A stretch of 64,000 nucleotides of DNA from Myxococcales bacterium (lineage in GTDB: Bacteria > Myxococcota_A > Polyangia > Polyangiales > Polyangiaceae): NCBI GenBank assembly GCA_016794345.1, contig JAEUKE010000089.1, positions 124,001 through 188,000 of the forward strand, read 5' to 3'. Positions within the stretch are counted from its first letter, which is position 1. The number at the start of each line of letters is the position of its first letter. The notes under the pieces are model-generated. The model had not been told where the DNA came from and searched no databases. It saw only the letters and a program-made list of their open reading frames with translations. The position numbers were made by a program, and so were the translations under genes. Positions 1 through 9,331 of the stretch are shown here, one piece after another.

Positions 1-434
1 TTCATGCGGACGAGCGCGAAGCGACCGCGGAGCTTCTTCCCTTCCAGACCGAAGTGGAGCTTTCCCTCCGCCAGGCCGTCCTCCGCCGAGAGATCGAGGT
101 AGCGGACGACGCCGAAGTCCCAGACGATCATCGGGCCGGCGCCGTAGGTGCCGTCGGGGATCACGCCCTCGAAGTCGAGGTACTCGATCGGGTGGTCTTC
201 CGTCTGGACCGCGAGGTTCTTCACCTCTGGGTCCAGGCTCGGCCCGTGGGGCACGGCGAAGCTCGCGAGGACGCCGCCGATCTCGATGCGCAGGTCGTAA
301 TGCATCCGAGTCGCGTCGTGCTGGTGCACGACGAACGCGCCACGCCACGTCGGCCCGCGCGCCTCGGGCTCGTCGCCCATCGGCTCGTTCGTGCGCGAGG
401 CGTCGCGCTTGTCCCGGTACGTCCCGAGCTTCAC
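1..434 (-). CDS. LigD-type DNA 3'-phosphoesterase domain protein (3' end outside window)
   Basis: The first 144 residues are present. They contain the phosphoesterase (PE) signature of LigD: FVVHQHDATRMHYDLR at about residues 34-49, then TEDHPIEYLDFEG and GTYGAG. Residues H39, H45 and D47 line up with the metal-binding His/His/Asp set known from Pseudomonas LigD PE. The family trims 3'-phosphate and ribonucleotide ends during non-homologous end joining. The start is a GTG at 434; no in-frame ATG lies nearby. The gene diverges from the lipoprotein gene at 460 with only 25 bases between them, and Ku is about 5 kb away. Because the rest is off the window, it could be a full LigD with an N-terminal PE domain or a stand-alone PE protein. 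Confidence 0.85.
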   Translation of the reverse strand, partial: MKLGTYRDKRDASRTNEPMGDEPEARGPTWRGAFVVHQHDATRMHYDLRIEIGGVLASFAVPHGPSLDPEVKNLAVQTEDHPIEYLDFEGVIPDGTYGAGPMIVWDFGVVRYLDLSAEDGLAEGKLHFGLEGKKLRGRFALVRM

Positions 435-459
435 CGCGGGAGCATGGTAGCCTCCGGGC

Positions 460-2475
460 GTGCGCTCGCGTTCGCTGATCTTGCTCGGGCTTCTCTGCGG
501 TTGTGGAGCGGCGCCGGCCGGCGGTCCGCGTGATCGGGTGACGTCCCCGAGCGGCGACGGGGGTGAGCTGCCCTCCGACTCCGCGAGCTGCGGCGCGGTC
601 ACGGGGGCGCTTCGGCCCGCTTCGCCGCTCGGACAATCGAGCTCGGTCGTGCTCGGGCGGTTCGAGCGGGGGCCGCTCGCGAAATCGTTGTTGGCGATGG
701 TCGCCGACGAGGATGGTCGCGCGGTCGCCGTCGTCGACGTCGACACCAAGCGGACGATCGCGACAGTACCGCTGCCCGAGGCGCCTCGTGAGCTCTTGCT
801 CCTCCCCGACGGCCGCCTCCTCGCGACCTTGCCTCGAGCCGATCGCTTGGCGGCGATTCGCTTCGGCGAAGACGGGAAGGCTGCGCTCGCATGCACGCGC
901 GAGACCGACGCCGAGCCCATCTCCATCGCCGTCACCAAGGCCGCTGACGCCGTCTTCGTGTCGTCGGGCTGGGGCGCGAGCCTCGGTCGGTTCGACGCCG
1001 GGCTCGAGCGAGGCAACGTGGTCTCGCTCCCGCGTGACCCTCGGCAGGTCGTCCTCTCCGACGACGAGCGGCTCGCGTTCGTCTCCCACGCGGTCGGCGG
1101 GAAGGTGAGCGTCGTCGACGTCGCCAAAGGCGCCGCGCTCGAGGCGATCCCCATCGTCGCCTCGCCCTTCCGGTTCGGCTTCGAGAGCGAAGCCATGCCT
1201 CTCAGCCTGACCGGGTCGGTCGAGCTCGCCGCCTCCGGGGTCGCCGCGAAGCTCGTCCCCGGCGTGGAGGGGGTGCGCGTCGGCGCCCACGGGATGTCCC
1301 TCGTGAAGTCGGCCTCCTTGCCAGGACGGCTGCTGCTCCCGCAGATCATGGTCGATCCCGGCGATCCAAGCGGCCGGTCCGAAGGCTACGGCACGGAGCG
1401 GAGCGGGGCTCAAGCTGACGTAACTGTCATTGATATGGTCGCTCGCCGGACGTTGCCCGCGCCCAATCGCGAAGGGCTCTTGTCCGGCGAGATGTTGGAC
1501 TCGCGCGGGGTCCAGATCGTCGGGCAGTCGGGCTGCCTGGAGCCACGTGGCGCCGCGGTGGACGACGCGACCGCGACGCTCTTCGTCGTCTGCTTCGGCG
1601 CCGGCACGCTCGCCGCGTACGACGCCGCGAGCGCGAGCCCGATCGACGTGGAGGTGGGCCAATGGGACGTCGGCGCAGGTCCCACGGGGGTCGCCGTCGA
1701 TCCGGTCGGCCGACGAGCCATCGTGTGGTCCCAGCTCGAGCGAAGCGTGGACATCGTGCACCTCGACGAGCTCGGCGCCGTCGAGCGACCGGCGGGCCGC
1801 CCGCGCCGGGAGAAGATCGATCTGCCGGCGCTCGCGAACGGTCCGTCGCTCGACACGTTGCTCGGGCGGCAGATCTTCTACGGCATCGCCGATTCGCGCA
1901 TCTCCTCGCAAGGGCTCGCGTGTGCGACCTGTCACGTCGAGGGGCGCGACGACGGCCTCGTCTGGAGGACACCCGAAGGACCACGCCGCACGCCGGCGCT
2001 CGCGGGCCGGCTCGAGGCGCCGTTCGGATGGACGGGCGCCTCGGAAGATCTCGAGGCGCACCTCGACAAGGAGCTCGGCGCGCTGCACGGCACCGGCCTT
2101 CGGAGCGTCCAGCGAACGGCGCTCCTCTCGTACCTGTCGACCTTGCAGCCGCCGACTGCTCGGCGTGCAGCGGACGCCGCGCTCACGGAGCGCGGGCGAG
2201 CGCTCTTCGACTCGAAGGGCTGCGCGACGTGCCACCCTGGGGGAGGGACGGACGGCAAGGCCCACGACGTGGGGTCGAAGGCCGGAGGCGACAAGAAGGG
2301 GTCGTTCGACACGCCGTCGTTGCGACGCTTGGCCGGGCGCGCGCCGTTCTTCCACGACGGTCGCTACGCGACGCTTCGCGAGCTGCTCGAGGACGGCCAC
2401 GGCGAGGGCACGACGAAGACGAAGCTCGACGCAGCCGAGACCGAAGCGCTCGAGACCTACCTTTCCACGCTCTGA
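460..2475 (+). CDS. Di-haem cytochrome c / beta-propeller lipoprotein, copy 1
   Basis: 671 residues with a lipoprotein signal (lipobox LCGC, Cys15). Residues of about 40-450 form YVTN-like propeller blades (repeats such as GRAVAVVDV and GKVSVVDV). The C-terminal 200 residues carry two haem-c motifs, CATCH at 488 and CATCH at 588, followed by TPSLRR and FFHDGRYATLRELL, which is typical of the di-haem peroxidase/MauG-like superfamily. It is probably an envelope-anchored redox or sensor protein; the substrate cannot be told. The next gene is a clear paralogue with the same architecture. The start is a GTG; an ATG-started form is not available. No axial-ligand assignment was attempted. Confidence 0.85.
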   Translation: MRSRSLILLGLLCGCGAAPAGGPRDRVTSPSGDGGELPSDSASCGAVTGALRPASPLGQSSSVVLGRFERGPLAKSLLAMVADEDGRAVAVVDVDTKRTIATVPLPEAPRELLLLPDGRLLATLPRADRLAAIRFGEDGKAALACTRETDAEPISIAVTKAADAVFVSSGWGASLGRFDAGLERGNVVSLPRDPRQVVLSDDERLAFVSHAVGGKVSVVDVAKGAALEAIPIVASPFRFGFESEAMPLSLTGSVELAASGVAAKLVPGVEGVRVGAHGMSLVKSASLPGRLLLPQIMVDPGDPSGRSEGYGTERSGAQADVTVIDMVARRTLPAPNREGLLSGEMLDSRGVQIVGQSGCLEPRGAAVDDATATLFVVCFGAGTLAAYDAASASPIDVEVGQWDVGAGPTGVAVDPVGRRAIVWSQLERSVDIVHLDELGAVERPAGRPRREKIDLPALANGPSLDTLLGRQIFYGIADSRISSQGLACATCHVEGRDDGLVWRTPEGPRRTPALAGRLEAPFGWTGASEDLEAHLDKELGALHGTGLRSVQRTALLSYLSTLQPPTARRAADAALTERGRALFDSKGCATCHPGGGTDGKAHDVGSKAGGDKKGSFDTPSLRRLAGRAPFFHDGRYATLRELLEDGHGEGTTKTKLDAAETEALETYLSTL

Positions 2476-2528
2476 CCATCTTCGCGTCGGGGGCCCAAGG
2501 CCCGGCTCGCTCACGCGTCTACAGGGCC

Positions 2529-4457
2529 ATGTCGAGAGCGGCGGCGGCGATCGCGGTGGTGGGCCTCCTGACCGGCTGCGGGGCAGCCGCGCCCGAGACG
2601 CCGCGCGGCGGGGGAGACACCCCTGCGACCGCGCGGGCCTGTTCGGCCAGCTCGACGTCTTCGCTGCGCCCGGTCGCCGGGGTGCGGCAGAGCTCGACGA
2701 TCGCGCTCGCCCACGACGGTCCTCGTCTCGTTGCGCTGCTGGCGGACACCGACAGCCGCGCGATCCACGTCGTCGACGTCGCGAGCGGGGCGGTCCGGTC
2801 CGTCGAGGTGGAGGGCGCGCCGGAGCAGCTCCTCGTGTCGCCGGACGGCCGGCTGCTCGTCACGATCGCCGACGGGCACCGAGCAGACGTCTTCGAAGCG
2901 CAGGGCTCCGCAGAAGGCGGGCTCGTGAAGCGGTGCGAGGTGGCCTTGCCCGCAGGTCCGTTCGCCGCCGCGCTCTCGGAGGACGGCGGATCGATCGCGA
3001 TCACGAGCGCCTGGGATCCGGCCCTCACCGTCCTCGACGCGGCGTCGCTCTCTCCCCGCCGGGTGGTCGCGTTGCCTCGCTCTCCTCGCGGGGTGCTGGT
3101 GACGTCGGACCGCGTGTTCGTCTCGCACCTCGCCGGCTCACGCCTGAGCGTGGTGGACCTCGGCGGAGGTGAGGCGCGTACCGTGTCGCTGAGGCACCGC
3201 GGCGCCTCCGCCGAGGGGCCGCGCGACGCGCTCGGGGTGGCGCGCGAGGCAGGGCAGGGCTACGCGCTCGCGAGCGTGACGATACCGTCACGGTCAGGCG
3301 AAGGCGGCCGGTCGCTGTCGAGCGCGCTCCTCGCCGCACCGGCGCGGCGAGGAGCGCGCATCGTCGTTCCTTCGGTCAGCGTGGACCCGGGCGACGAGGT
3401 GAGCGGAGTGTCGATGTATTACGGCCCGCCCCCGCTCGCCGGCATCCCCAAACAATCGCCCGTCGCGCTCGCGATCGATGCGGCGTCGGAGAAGCGCCTG
3501 AGCACCCATACGCTGTCCGTCGGACGCGAGCCTCGCGTGCGAGACTGCATGCTCCCGCGCGCCATCCTCGTCGATGACACGAGGCAGGACCGCGGCTTCA
3601 TCGCCTGCATGGGGATCGACGAGGTGCAGGTTGTGGACGCTACGGCCCTCGACCCGATGGCCGCCGTGGTCGAGCGCATCGAGACCCCCGCGGGCCCGAC
3701 CGGGCTCGCGCTCTCGCCCGACGGGCTCACGCTCTTCGTGCACGCGGAGATCGACGGTGTGCTCCGCGTCGTGGAGCTGGGCGACGCCGGCGCCGAGCCC
3801 GCGGCGGGCAGGGGGCCGGCGCGTGACATCACGCTGCCCTCTCGGGTCACGGACGGAGCGCGCCGAGGCCGCGCGCTCTTCTACGCCGGAGGCGACGCGG
3901 TCAGCTTCGACGGGCTCGCGTGCGCGAGCTGTCACCCCGACGGCGGCGACGATGGGCTCAGCTGGACCACGCCAGAAGGCCTGCGACAGACGCCGATGCT
4001 CGCAGGACGCCTCGTGGGCACGGCGCCGTACGGCTGGGACCGCGGCTCCCATGACCTCCGCGCGTACATCACCCAGACCGTCAGCCGCCTGCGCGGATCT
4101 GGCCTCGACGATCGCGACCTGGGAGCGCTCGTCTCCCACCTGGAGAGCCTGCCGCTCCCTCCGCGGCGCGAGGCGTCGCCACTCGCGGGCGCGGGGCGTG
4201 AGGTGTTCCTGTCCGAGGGCTGCGCGACGTGTCACACCGACGTGGACGGGACCGACCGCGAGAAGCACCTGGTCGACGAGGGCTCCAACGCGATGGACAC
4301 GCCGTCGCTCCGGCACGTGGCGGTGACCGGGCCCTTCTTCCACGACGGCCGCTACCGCACGCTCGATGCGCTCCTCGAGCACAGCGATATGGGCCGCTCC
4401 CGGGCGCTCCGCGCCGAGCAGCGCGCGAGCCTGGTGGCCTTCCTCGAGTCGCTCTGA
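2529..4457 (+). CDS. Di-haem cytochrome c / beta-propeller lipoprotein, copy 2
   Basis: 642 residues, lipobox LTGC (Cys17), then a propeller of about 400 residues and a di-haem module with CASCH at 465 and CATCH at 565, exactly 100 residues apart as in copy 1. Shared blocks with copy 1 include the motif around VDPGD, the TPEG-R-TP segment and the PFFHDGRY segment, so the two arose by tandem duplication, though identity is modest. The open frame extends far upstream inside copy 1; the ATG at 2529 is chosen because the lipoprotein signal begins there. The gene overlaps the next one by one base (TGATG), which implies translational coupling. Confidence 0.85.
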   Translation: MSRAAAAIAVVGLLTGCGAAAPETPRGGGDTPATARACSASSTSSLRPVAGVRQSSTIALAHDGPRLVALLADTDSRAIHVVDVASGAVRSVEVEGAPEQLLVSPDGRLLVTIADGHRADVFEAQGSAEGGLVKRCEVALPAGPFAAALSEDGGSIAITSAWDPALTVLDAASLSPRRVVALPRSPRGVLVTSDRVFVSHLAGSRLSVVDLGGGEARTVSLRHRGASAEGPRDALGVAREAGQGYALASVTIPSRSGEGGRSLSSALLAAPARRGARIVVPSVSVDPGDEVSGVSMYYGPPPLAGIPKQSPVALAIDAASEKRLSTHTLSVGREPRVRDCMLPRAILVDDTRQDRGFIACMGIDEVQVVDATALDPMAAVVERIETPAGPTGLALSPDGLTLFVHAEIDGVLRVVELGDAGAEPAAGRGPARDITLPSRVTDGARRGRALFYAGGDAVSFDGLACASCHPDGGDDGLSWTTPEGLRQTPMLAGRLVGTAPYGWDRGSHDLRAYITQTVSRLRGSGLDDRDLGALVSHLESLPLPPRREASPLAGAGREVFLSEGCATCHTDVDGTDREKHLVDEGSNAMDTPSLRHVAVTGPFFHDGRYRTLDALLEHSDMGRSRALRAEQRASLVAFLESL

Positions 4458-5434
4458 TGGGTCGCCCGCACCTCGTCGCGCTCGTTCTCCTCGCCGGCTG
4501 CGGCGGCTCCACGCGCCCGGCTGAGCCCGAGCTCGGACCGCCGGGCCCCGAGCCGAGCGCCGCGCAGCCGCCTCCGCTGCGCGCGGGCGCGAGGCGCGGG
4601 GTTGGCAGAAAACGAGTGGGGCGTCCGACGAGGCCGCTGCTCCTCGAGACGCGTCTGTTCGATCCGCAGGCTCTCCCTCGAGCGCAGCCGCTGCCCGCCG
4701 AGGCGCTGGGGCCGCGAGGGTGGTTCTCGGTGACGCCCCGCCCAGGCGGCTACTTCCTCGCGATGGGGCGTGACCTCGTGAGCGAGGTGGAGATCGAGTC
4801 GCCTCAGCCGTTTCGCGTCTTCGTGGGGCCCAGGCTTGCATCGGGCCGCCCGGCTGCGAGCGATCCGCCGTGCGGCGCGAACGCGCAGGGCGGGAGCCCT
4901 CGTGCGCGATGGCGGGGGATCGCCAAGGAGAGCTTGTCGGCGAACGCGGTCGAGCTCGAGGAATACGAGGGTGTGTTCGATTCCCGGCGCTGCCGAGCGC
5001 GCGCCACACGAGGCTGGACCGTCCGGCCGACCCCCGTCGTATCCGGTGTTCTCTACGCGTTTCGCGCCGCCGACAGAGACGAGGGCGTCCTCGTCGCGCC
5101 TCCCGCCGAGTGGGTCAGCGCGACGCTCTCGCCGTCGGAGCAGCTCGCGCCGCACGTCGGCACGTTGACCATCGTCGCGCTCCCGCTCGAGAAAGGAGGC
5201 TCTGCGGCGGCTCAGATCGTGGTCGGTCCAGACGGGCTCGACACGTTCGATGCGCTGCGGTCGAGCCGCACCGACTCCTTCCTCGAGCTCGCGCGCGGGG
5301 CCGCGAGCCTGGCCCTGCGGGTCGACGTCGTGTGGCCCGACGGCGACGAAGGTCCCTCCGGCGTGATCGGCATCTCCGGCGTACCCGCGATCGAGAGCGC
5401 CGGCCGAGGCGCGCCCTCGCCTCGCGTTCAGTGA
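4457..5434 (+). CDS. Lipoprotein of unknown function
   Basis: 325 residues with a short lipoprotein signal ending LLAGC (Cys15), a Pro/Arg-rich linker to about residue 70, then a soluble domain I do not recognise. The ATG shares its A with the stop codon of the upstream di-haem gene, so the three genes from 460 form one transcription unit. Association with the two haem lipoproteins suggests an envelope partner, but nothing in the sequence gives a mechanism. Confidence 0.7.
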   Translation: MGRPHLVALVLLAGCGGSTRPAEPELGPPGPEPSAAQPPPLRAGARRGVGRKRVGRPTRPLLLETRLFDPQALPRAQPLPAEALGPRGWFSVTPRPGGYFLAMGRDLVSEVEIESPQPFRVFVGPRLASGRPAASDPPCGANAQGGSPRARWRGIAKESLSANAVELEEYEGVFDSRRCRARATRGWTVRPTPVVSGVLYAFRAADRDEGVLVAPPAEWVSATLSPSEQLAPHVGTLTIVALPLEKGGSAAAQIVVGPDGLDTFDALRSSRTDSFLELARGAASLALRVDVVWPDGDEGPSGVIGISGVPAIESAGRGAPSPRVQ

Positions 5435-5516
5435 AGCTGACATTGCGATTAGTGGGCGGTTCTCGCGCCCCCAACGAATTCGACACGCTCGACTCCAGCG
5501 ACTAGCGTTTTGGTCC

Positions 5517-6374
5517 ATGGCCGCTCGGTCGACTGGGTCGGGGACTATCTCGTTTGGGCTCGTCTCGATCCCCATCAAGCTTTTCACGGCCACGTCGCCC
5601 CAGAACGTGTCCTTCAACCAGCTGCACAAGAAGTGCGGGAGTCGGTTGAAGCAGCAACTGATTTGTCCGGTCGACAACGAGGTCGTGCCCCGCACGGACA
5701 TCGTGAAGGGCTACGAGTACACGAAGGAGCGGTACGTCCAGTTCTCCGACGAGGAGCTGAAGAAGCTCGAGGCCGAGCGCACCGACCGGCTCGACATCGT
5801 CGAGTTCGTTCCCGCCGACACGGTCGACTTCATCTACATCGAAAAGACGGTCTACCTGGGCCCCGACAAGGGCGGCGATCGCGCCTACAAGCTCCTCTCC
5901 GAGGCGATGACGCGGATGGGACGCGTCGCGGTCGGGCGCTACGGCACCCGCGGCAAGGAGCAGCTCGTCCTGCTCAGGCCCTACAAGGGTGGGCTGGTCA
6001 TGCACCACGTCTTCTATGCAGACGAGGTCCGCAGCTTCGACGACGTGGATCGCCCCGGGGAGGTGGAGTTCAAGCCCGTCGAGGCGGAGCTCGCCGACAA
6101 GCTCATCGAGCAGCTCTCGTCGGACGCCTTCAAGCCGGACCAGTACCACGACGAGTATCGGGATCGTGTCCTCGCCGCGGTCGAGCAGAAGGCCGCGGGC
6201 CAGGAGATCTCGGTCGCCCCGGAGGCACCCCAGGCGCAGATCATCGATCTCTTCGAGGCGCTCAAGCGCAGCCTCTCGGCGGAGAAGGAGAAGCCCGAGG
6301 GCGGCGACGCGAAGCCCGAGGTGAAGAAAGCCGGCCCGAAGCGCGACTCGAAGAAGAAAGAAGCGGCCGGCTGA
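5517..6374 (+). CDS. ku: Ku DNA end-binding protein
   Basis: 285 residues, the usual length for bacterial Ku. The whole Ku core is visible: GTISFGLVSIPIKLF near the start, the HKKCG segment, then VPADTVDFIYIEKTVYLGPDKGG and MGRVAVGRYGTRGKEQLVLLRP-type blocks in mid-protein. The last 35 residues are Lys/Glu-rich, as in Ku proteins whose basic tail aids DNA binding. Ku homodimers thread onto double-strand ends and recruit LigD. It is on the opposite strand from the LigD-PE gene at the left edge, with the three-gene lipoprotein unit between them. Start is the ATG directly before AARSTGSGTIS. Confidence 0.97.
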   Translation: MAARSTGSGTISFGLVSIPIKLFTATSPQNVSFNQLHKKCGSRLKQQLICPVDNEVVPRTDIVKGYEYTKERYVQFSDEELKKLEAERTDRLDIVEFVPADTVDFIYIEKTVYLGPDKGGDRAYKLLSEAMTRMGRVAVGRYGTRGKEQLVLLRPYKGGLVMHHVFYADEVRSFDDVDRPGEVEFKPVEAELADKLIEQLSSDAFKPDQYHDEYRDRVLAAVEQKAAGQEISVAPEAPQAQIIDLFEALKRSLSAEKEKPEGGDAKPEVKKAGPKRDSKKKEAAG

Positions 6375-6417
6375 CGATTTCGCGCAACTGGCGCGCGCTC
6401 GTGTCGACATCCTGGGC

Positions 6418-7560
6418 ATGAGCCCCAGGTTTTCGGTCCTCGCCTCCGTGTTCGCTCTCTCTTGCGCTGCCGAGCCCGACCTCGGCACGTTCGTTCACCG
6501 CGACGGGCCGCGCACGCCCGCTCCGCTCGAGGAGGGCGAGGAGCCGCGAGCCCTCCTCGTGACGCTCGACGCCGACGGACACGCCGTGGCCCTGCTCGAT
6601 CCCGAGTCGAGCGAAGTCGTCGCGTCTCGTCCGCTGCCCGAGGCGCACGCCTGGGACCTTGTGGCTTCACCCGCGGTCGGCGACGCGCCGAGCCGCGTCG
6701 CGCTCCAGTCCAGGGCTCTCGAGGACGAGCCCGCGGGGGACGTGTCGTCCCTCACGGTCGCGACGCCGGGGCAGCTCGGCGAGCCGGTCATGCTCGGCCA
6801 CGTCGAGGGTGAGACCACGATCCTGGCGTCGCCGTTCGGCGTGGTGACCTCGGAGGCCGACCTGGGCGAGCGCTGGCGGCTGATCCCCTGGGGTGGCGGG
6901 TTCACGAAGAGCCTCGCCTGCGGTCGGCCGCTCTCCGTTCGCGTGGTCTCGCGCGGGCCAACGACAATCCGATACGAGGTGCTCTCCTTCTTCCCCGAAG
7001 GCGCGCTCTCTTCGCTCGACGTGGAGGTGCAAGACACCGGCGTGACGCGGTGCGAGCCGACCGCGCTCGAGGGCCTCGAGCCCGCTTCGGACGGGATCAG
7101 CCTGGTCGAGCTGGGCCTCGGTTACACGCGCGCCGCGGCGGACGTCCAAGGCGGGACGCTCTGGCTCGGCGCGCTCGACGGTGAGGCGGTGGCATCCTGG
7201 GCTGGTCTCGAGATCGGCTCGTCGCGCCTCGACTCGATCGTCCGGTTTCGACAGACCGACGACCGCGCCGTCCTCGTGGCCGTGGGCGCCGAGCCGGCGA
7301 GGGTCACGCTGTTCGAGGTGCAGCTCGACGAAGCCGGCGCGCTTCTGGTTGGTCGCGCCGAGGTTCAGGAGCTCGCGGGCGAGCCTCCGCGGCGCGGGCG
7401 CTCGCCATCTCGCAGCCTCGTGGTGCAGGGCTCCTGGGTGTTCGTCGCCACGAGCGCGGGGGTGGAACCGTTCGAGATCGACGAAGCCGAGCTTCGACTC
7501 CTGCGCGCACCGGTCGTCTCGTCCGCGCGCGGACCGCTCGCCTCCGTCACGCTTCCGTGA
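6418..7560 (+). CDS. Lipoprotein of unknown function, propeller-like
   Basis: 380 residues; the signal ends in ALSC (Cys16). The body has repeated strands with patterns such as ALLVTLDADGHAVALLDPE that resemble propeller blades, but no catalytic motif. It follows Ku by 43 bases on the same strand and may be co-transcribed with it. The local style (short signal, acidic propeller) matches the other lipoproteins of the window. I do not recognise the family. Confidence 0.7.
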   Translation: MSPRFSVLASVFALSCAAEPDLGTFVHRDGPRTPAPLEEGEEPRALLVTLDADGHAVALLDPESSEVVASRPLPEAHAWDLVASPAVGDAPSRVALQSRALEDEPAGDVSSLTVATPGQLGEPVMLGHVEGETTILASPFGVVTSEADLGERWRLIPWGGGFTKSLACGRPLSVRVVSRGPTTIRYEVLSFFPEGALSSLDVEVQDTGVTRCEPTALEGLEPASDGISLVELGLGYTRAAADVQGGTLWLGALDGEAVASWAGLEIGSSRLDSIVRFRQTDDRAVLVAVGAEPARVTLFEVQLDEAGALLVGRAEVQELAGEPPRRGRSPSRSLVVQGSWVFVATSAGVEPFEIDEAELRLLRAPVVSSARGPLASVTLP

Positions 7561-7597
7561 CCCGCGGGGCCGGAGAACGAGGCTATGATGGCGCTCC

Positions 7598-9244
7598 ATG
7601 CGTTCCTTGCCGGTGGGCCTCATCGCGGCCCTCGTTCCCCTCGCTGCCACTCTCTTCGTTGCCTGTGATGTCGAGACCGGTCCGGCCGACAGCTCGGAGC
7701 CGCTGCCCATCCCCGGGGACGGCGGCTCGAGCGCAATCAGTACCGGTGGGGCGGGGACCGGCGGAGACGCCAGCGGCGGCGGCGGCGGCGGGACCTCGAC
7801 GACCAGCTCGACCGGAGGCGGGGAGCCCGGCAGCTGCGACGGCCCCGGTCCGGTGGTGGAGTCGTCCGGCGCCGCGACGCGCATCCTCCTCAAGGGCACC
7901 GTGCTCACGCCGTCCGGCCCGATCACCGGGGAGCTCCTGATCGAGAACAACCTCATCACGTGTGTTGGCGCGTCGTGCTCGGGCGAGCCCGGGGCCTCGG
8001 GCGCGACCGTCGTGCAGACGAACGGCATCATCTCGCCCGGCCTGATCGACGGGCACAACCACATCCTCTTCGACATCTTCAACGAGGACGACTGGTCGCC
8101 GCCGCAGATCTACACGAACCACAACCAGTGGCCGAACAACGCCGCGTACGGCGAGATGGTCGACGCCAAGCAGTACCTCAACGGGGAGATGAGCTCGCCC
8201 GTCTACTACGGCTGCGAGATGCTGAAATACGGCGAGATGAAGGCCGTCGTCGCCGGCACGACGAGCGTGCAGGGCTCGCCGGGCACCGGCCGCGCTTGTT
8301 TCGCGTCCGTGGCGCGTTCGATCGACGTCGGCCAGAACGATCTGCCCGACGATCGCATGCAGACCGCCACGATCTTCCCCTCGGCCTCGAGCGCGGACGG
8401 CGTCTGCACCAATTTCGGGGACGGCGACACGAACGCTTACGTCATCCACATCGGAGAGGGGGTCGACACGACCGCGCGCGACGAGTTCGACGACCTCAAC
8501 ACGGTCTCCACGACGGACGGTTGCCTCTACGACGCGAAGACGACGATCGTCCACGGCACCGCGCTCGACCAGTCGCGCCTCCAGATCATGGCGAACAACG
8601 GCATGGACCTCGTCTGGTCGCCGAAGTCGAACGTGTTCCTCTACGGTGGCGGGACCGACCTCACGAAGACCACCGACATCCCCGCCGCGCTCGGGCTGGG
8701 GATCAACGTCGCCATCGCGCCGGACTGGTCGCTCGGCGGCAGCCCGAACATGCTCGACGAGCTGCGCTTCGCCGATCAGGTGGACAACACCGTCTTCGGC
8801 GACATCCTCGACGCGCAAATCATCTGGGAGATGGCCACCGTGAACGCCGCGAACGCGCTCGGCGTGAGCGAGTACATCGGCACGCTCGAGGTCGGCAAGC
8901 GCGCCGACGTCGCGGTCTTCTGCCCGTCCGCGGCGGATCCGTACCAGTCGGTCCTCCAGTCTTCACCCCGCGAGGTGACGGCGGTCTTCGTGGACGGCCG
9001 CATGCTCTACGGCGACGACTCCCTCGGCGGCGCCGCCCCGGTCAGCTCCGTCTGCGAGCCGCTCGACGTGTGCGGCCGCGCGAAGACCGTGTGCATCGCC
9101 GAGACCGGCGGCAACCCGGCCGATCTCCTCGATCAGACACTCACCGAGATCAGGACCACGCTCGAGCAGGCCATGAGCGACTACGACGCGGCGCAAGGCA
9201 CGAGCTTCGCCCCCATCGCGCCGCTATTCGTCTGCCCGAACTGA
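7598..9244 (+). CDS. Amidohydrolase-family lipoprotein
   Basis: 548 residues. The lipoprotein signal ends FVAC (Cys23) and is followed by a Gly/Ser/Thr linker to about residue 80, a common myxobacterial surface-lipoprotein pattern. The rest is an amidohydrolase TIM barrel: HNH at 153-155, His284, His319 and Asp376 are placed as the metal set of imidazolonepropionase-like enzymes, and the C-terminal ITCxG/GKRADVAVF segments form the composite beta domain. An envelope-anchored hydrolase for a cyclic amide or similar substrate is likely; the substrate is unknown. Confidence 0.85.
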   Translation: MRSLPVGLIAALVPLAATLFVACDVETGPADSSEPLPIPGDGGSSAISTGGAGTGGDASGGGGGGTSTTSSTGGGEPGSCDGPGPVVESSGAATRILLKGTVLTPSGPITGELLIENNLITCVGASCSGEPGASGATVVQTNGIISPGLIDGHNHILFDIFNEDDWSPPQIYTNHNQWPNNAAYGEMVDAKQYLNGEMSSPVYYGCEMLKYGEMKAVVAGTTSVQGSPGTGRACFASVARSIDVGQNDLPDDRMQTATIFPSASSADGVCTNFGDGDTNAYVIHIGEGVDTTARDEFDDLNTVSTTDGCLYDAKTTIVHGTALDQSRLQIMANNGMDLVWSPKSNVFLYGGGTDLTKTTDIPAALGLGINVAIAPDWSLGGSPNMLDELRFADQVDNTVFGDILDAQIIWEMATVNAANALGVSEYIGTLEVGKRADVAVFCPSAADPYQSVLQSSPREVTAVFVDGRMLYGDDSLGGAAPVSSVCEPLDVCGRAKTVCIAETGGNPADLLDQTLTEIRTTLEQAMSDYDAAQGTSFAPIAPLFVCPN

Positions 9245-9255
9245 GGAAGAAACGG

Positions 9256-9329
9256 TGCAGCGGGCCGGGCTTTCACTCGGCACCCTCGCGGTTAAGAGCC
9301 GCGTGCTCTCGGTGTTGAGCTACCGCTGC
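9256..9329 (-). ncRNA. tRNA-like element B (Lys-CTT-like shape, aberrant D and T loops)
   Basis: Reads as a 74-nt cloverleaf: 7-bp acceptor (GCAGCGG/CCGCTGC) plus discriminator A, D-stem GCTC/GAGC, anticodon stem CGCGG/CCGCG with loop CTCTTAA (anticodon CTT), 5-nt variable loop, and a T-arm GCCGAG / CCGGC that pairs only if one A bulges. The D-loop (AACACCGA) lacks the GG pair, and the T-loop reads TGAAAGC rather than TTC-containing. No CCA is encoded. All 5' stems are perfect, so it is not simply decayed. Two bases separate it from element A. Whether it is charged or translated with is doubtful. Confidence 0.6.
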
Positions 9330-9331
9330 AG

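Noticed and set aside
1880..2475. Calling the haem proteins cytochrome c peroxidases
   Set aside because: The di-haem fold is likely, but axial ligands and a peroxidase site were not established by eye.
3294..5009. Long open frame on the minus strand
   Set aside because: Rich in Arg, Ser and Ala and fully over the plus-strand haem lipoprotein; the plus frame has the haem motifs. Typical shadow of a GC-rich gene.
5450..5475. Terminator hairpin after the lipoprotein at 4457
   Set aside because: Stem is 5 bp with a 7-nt loop and no T-run.
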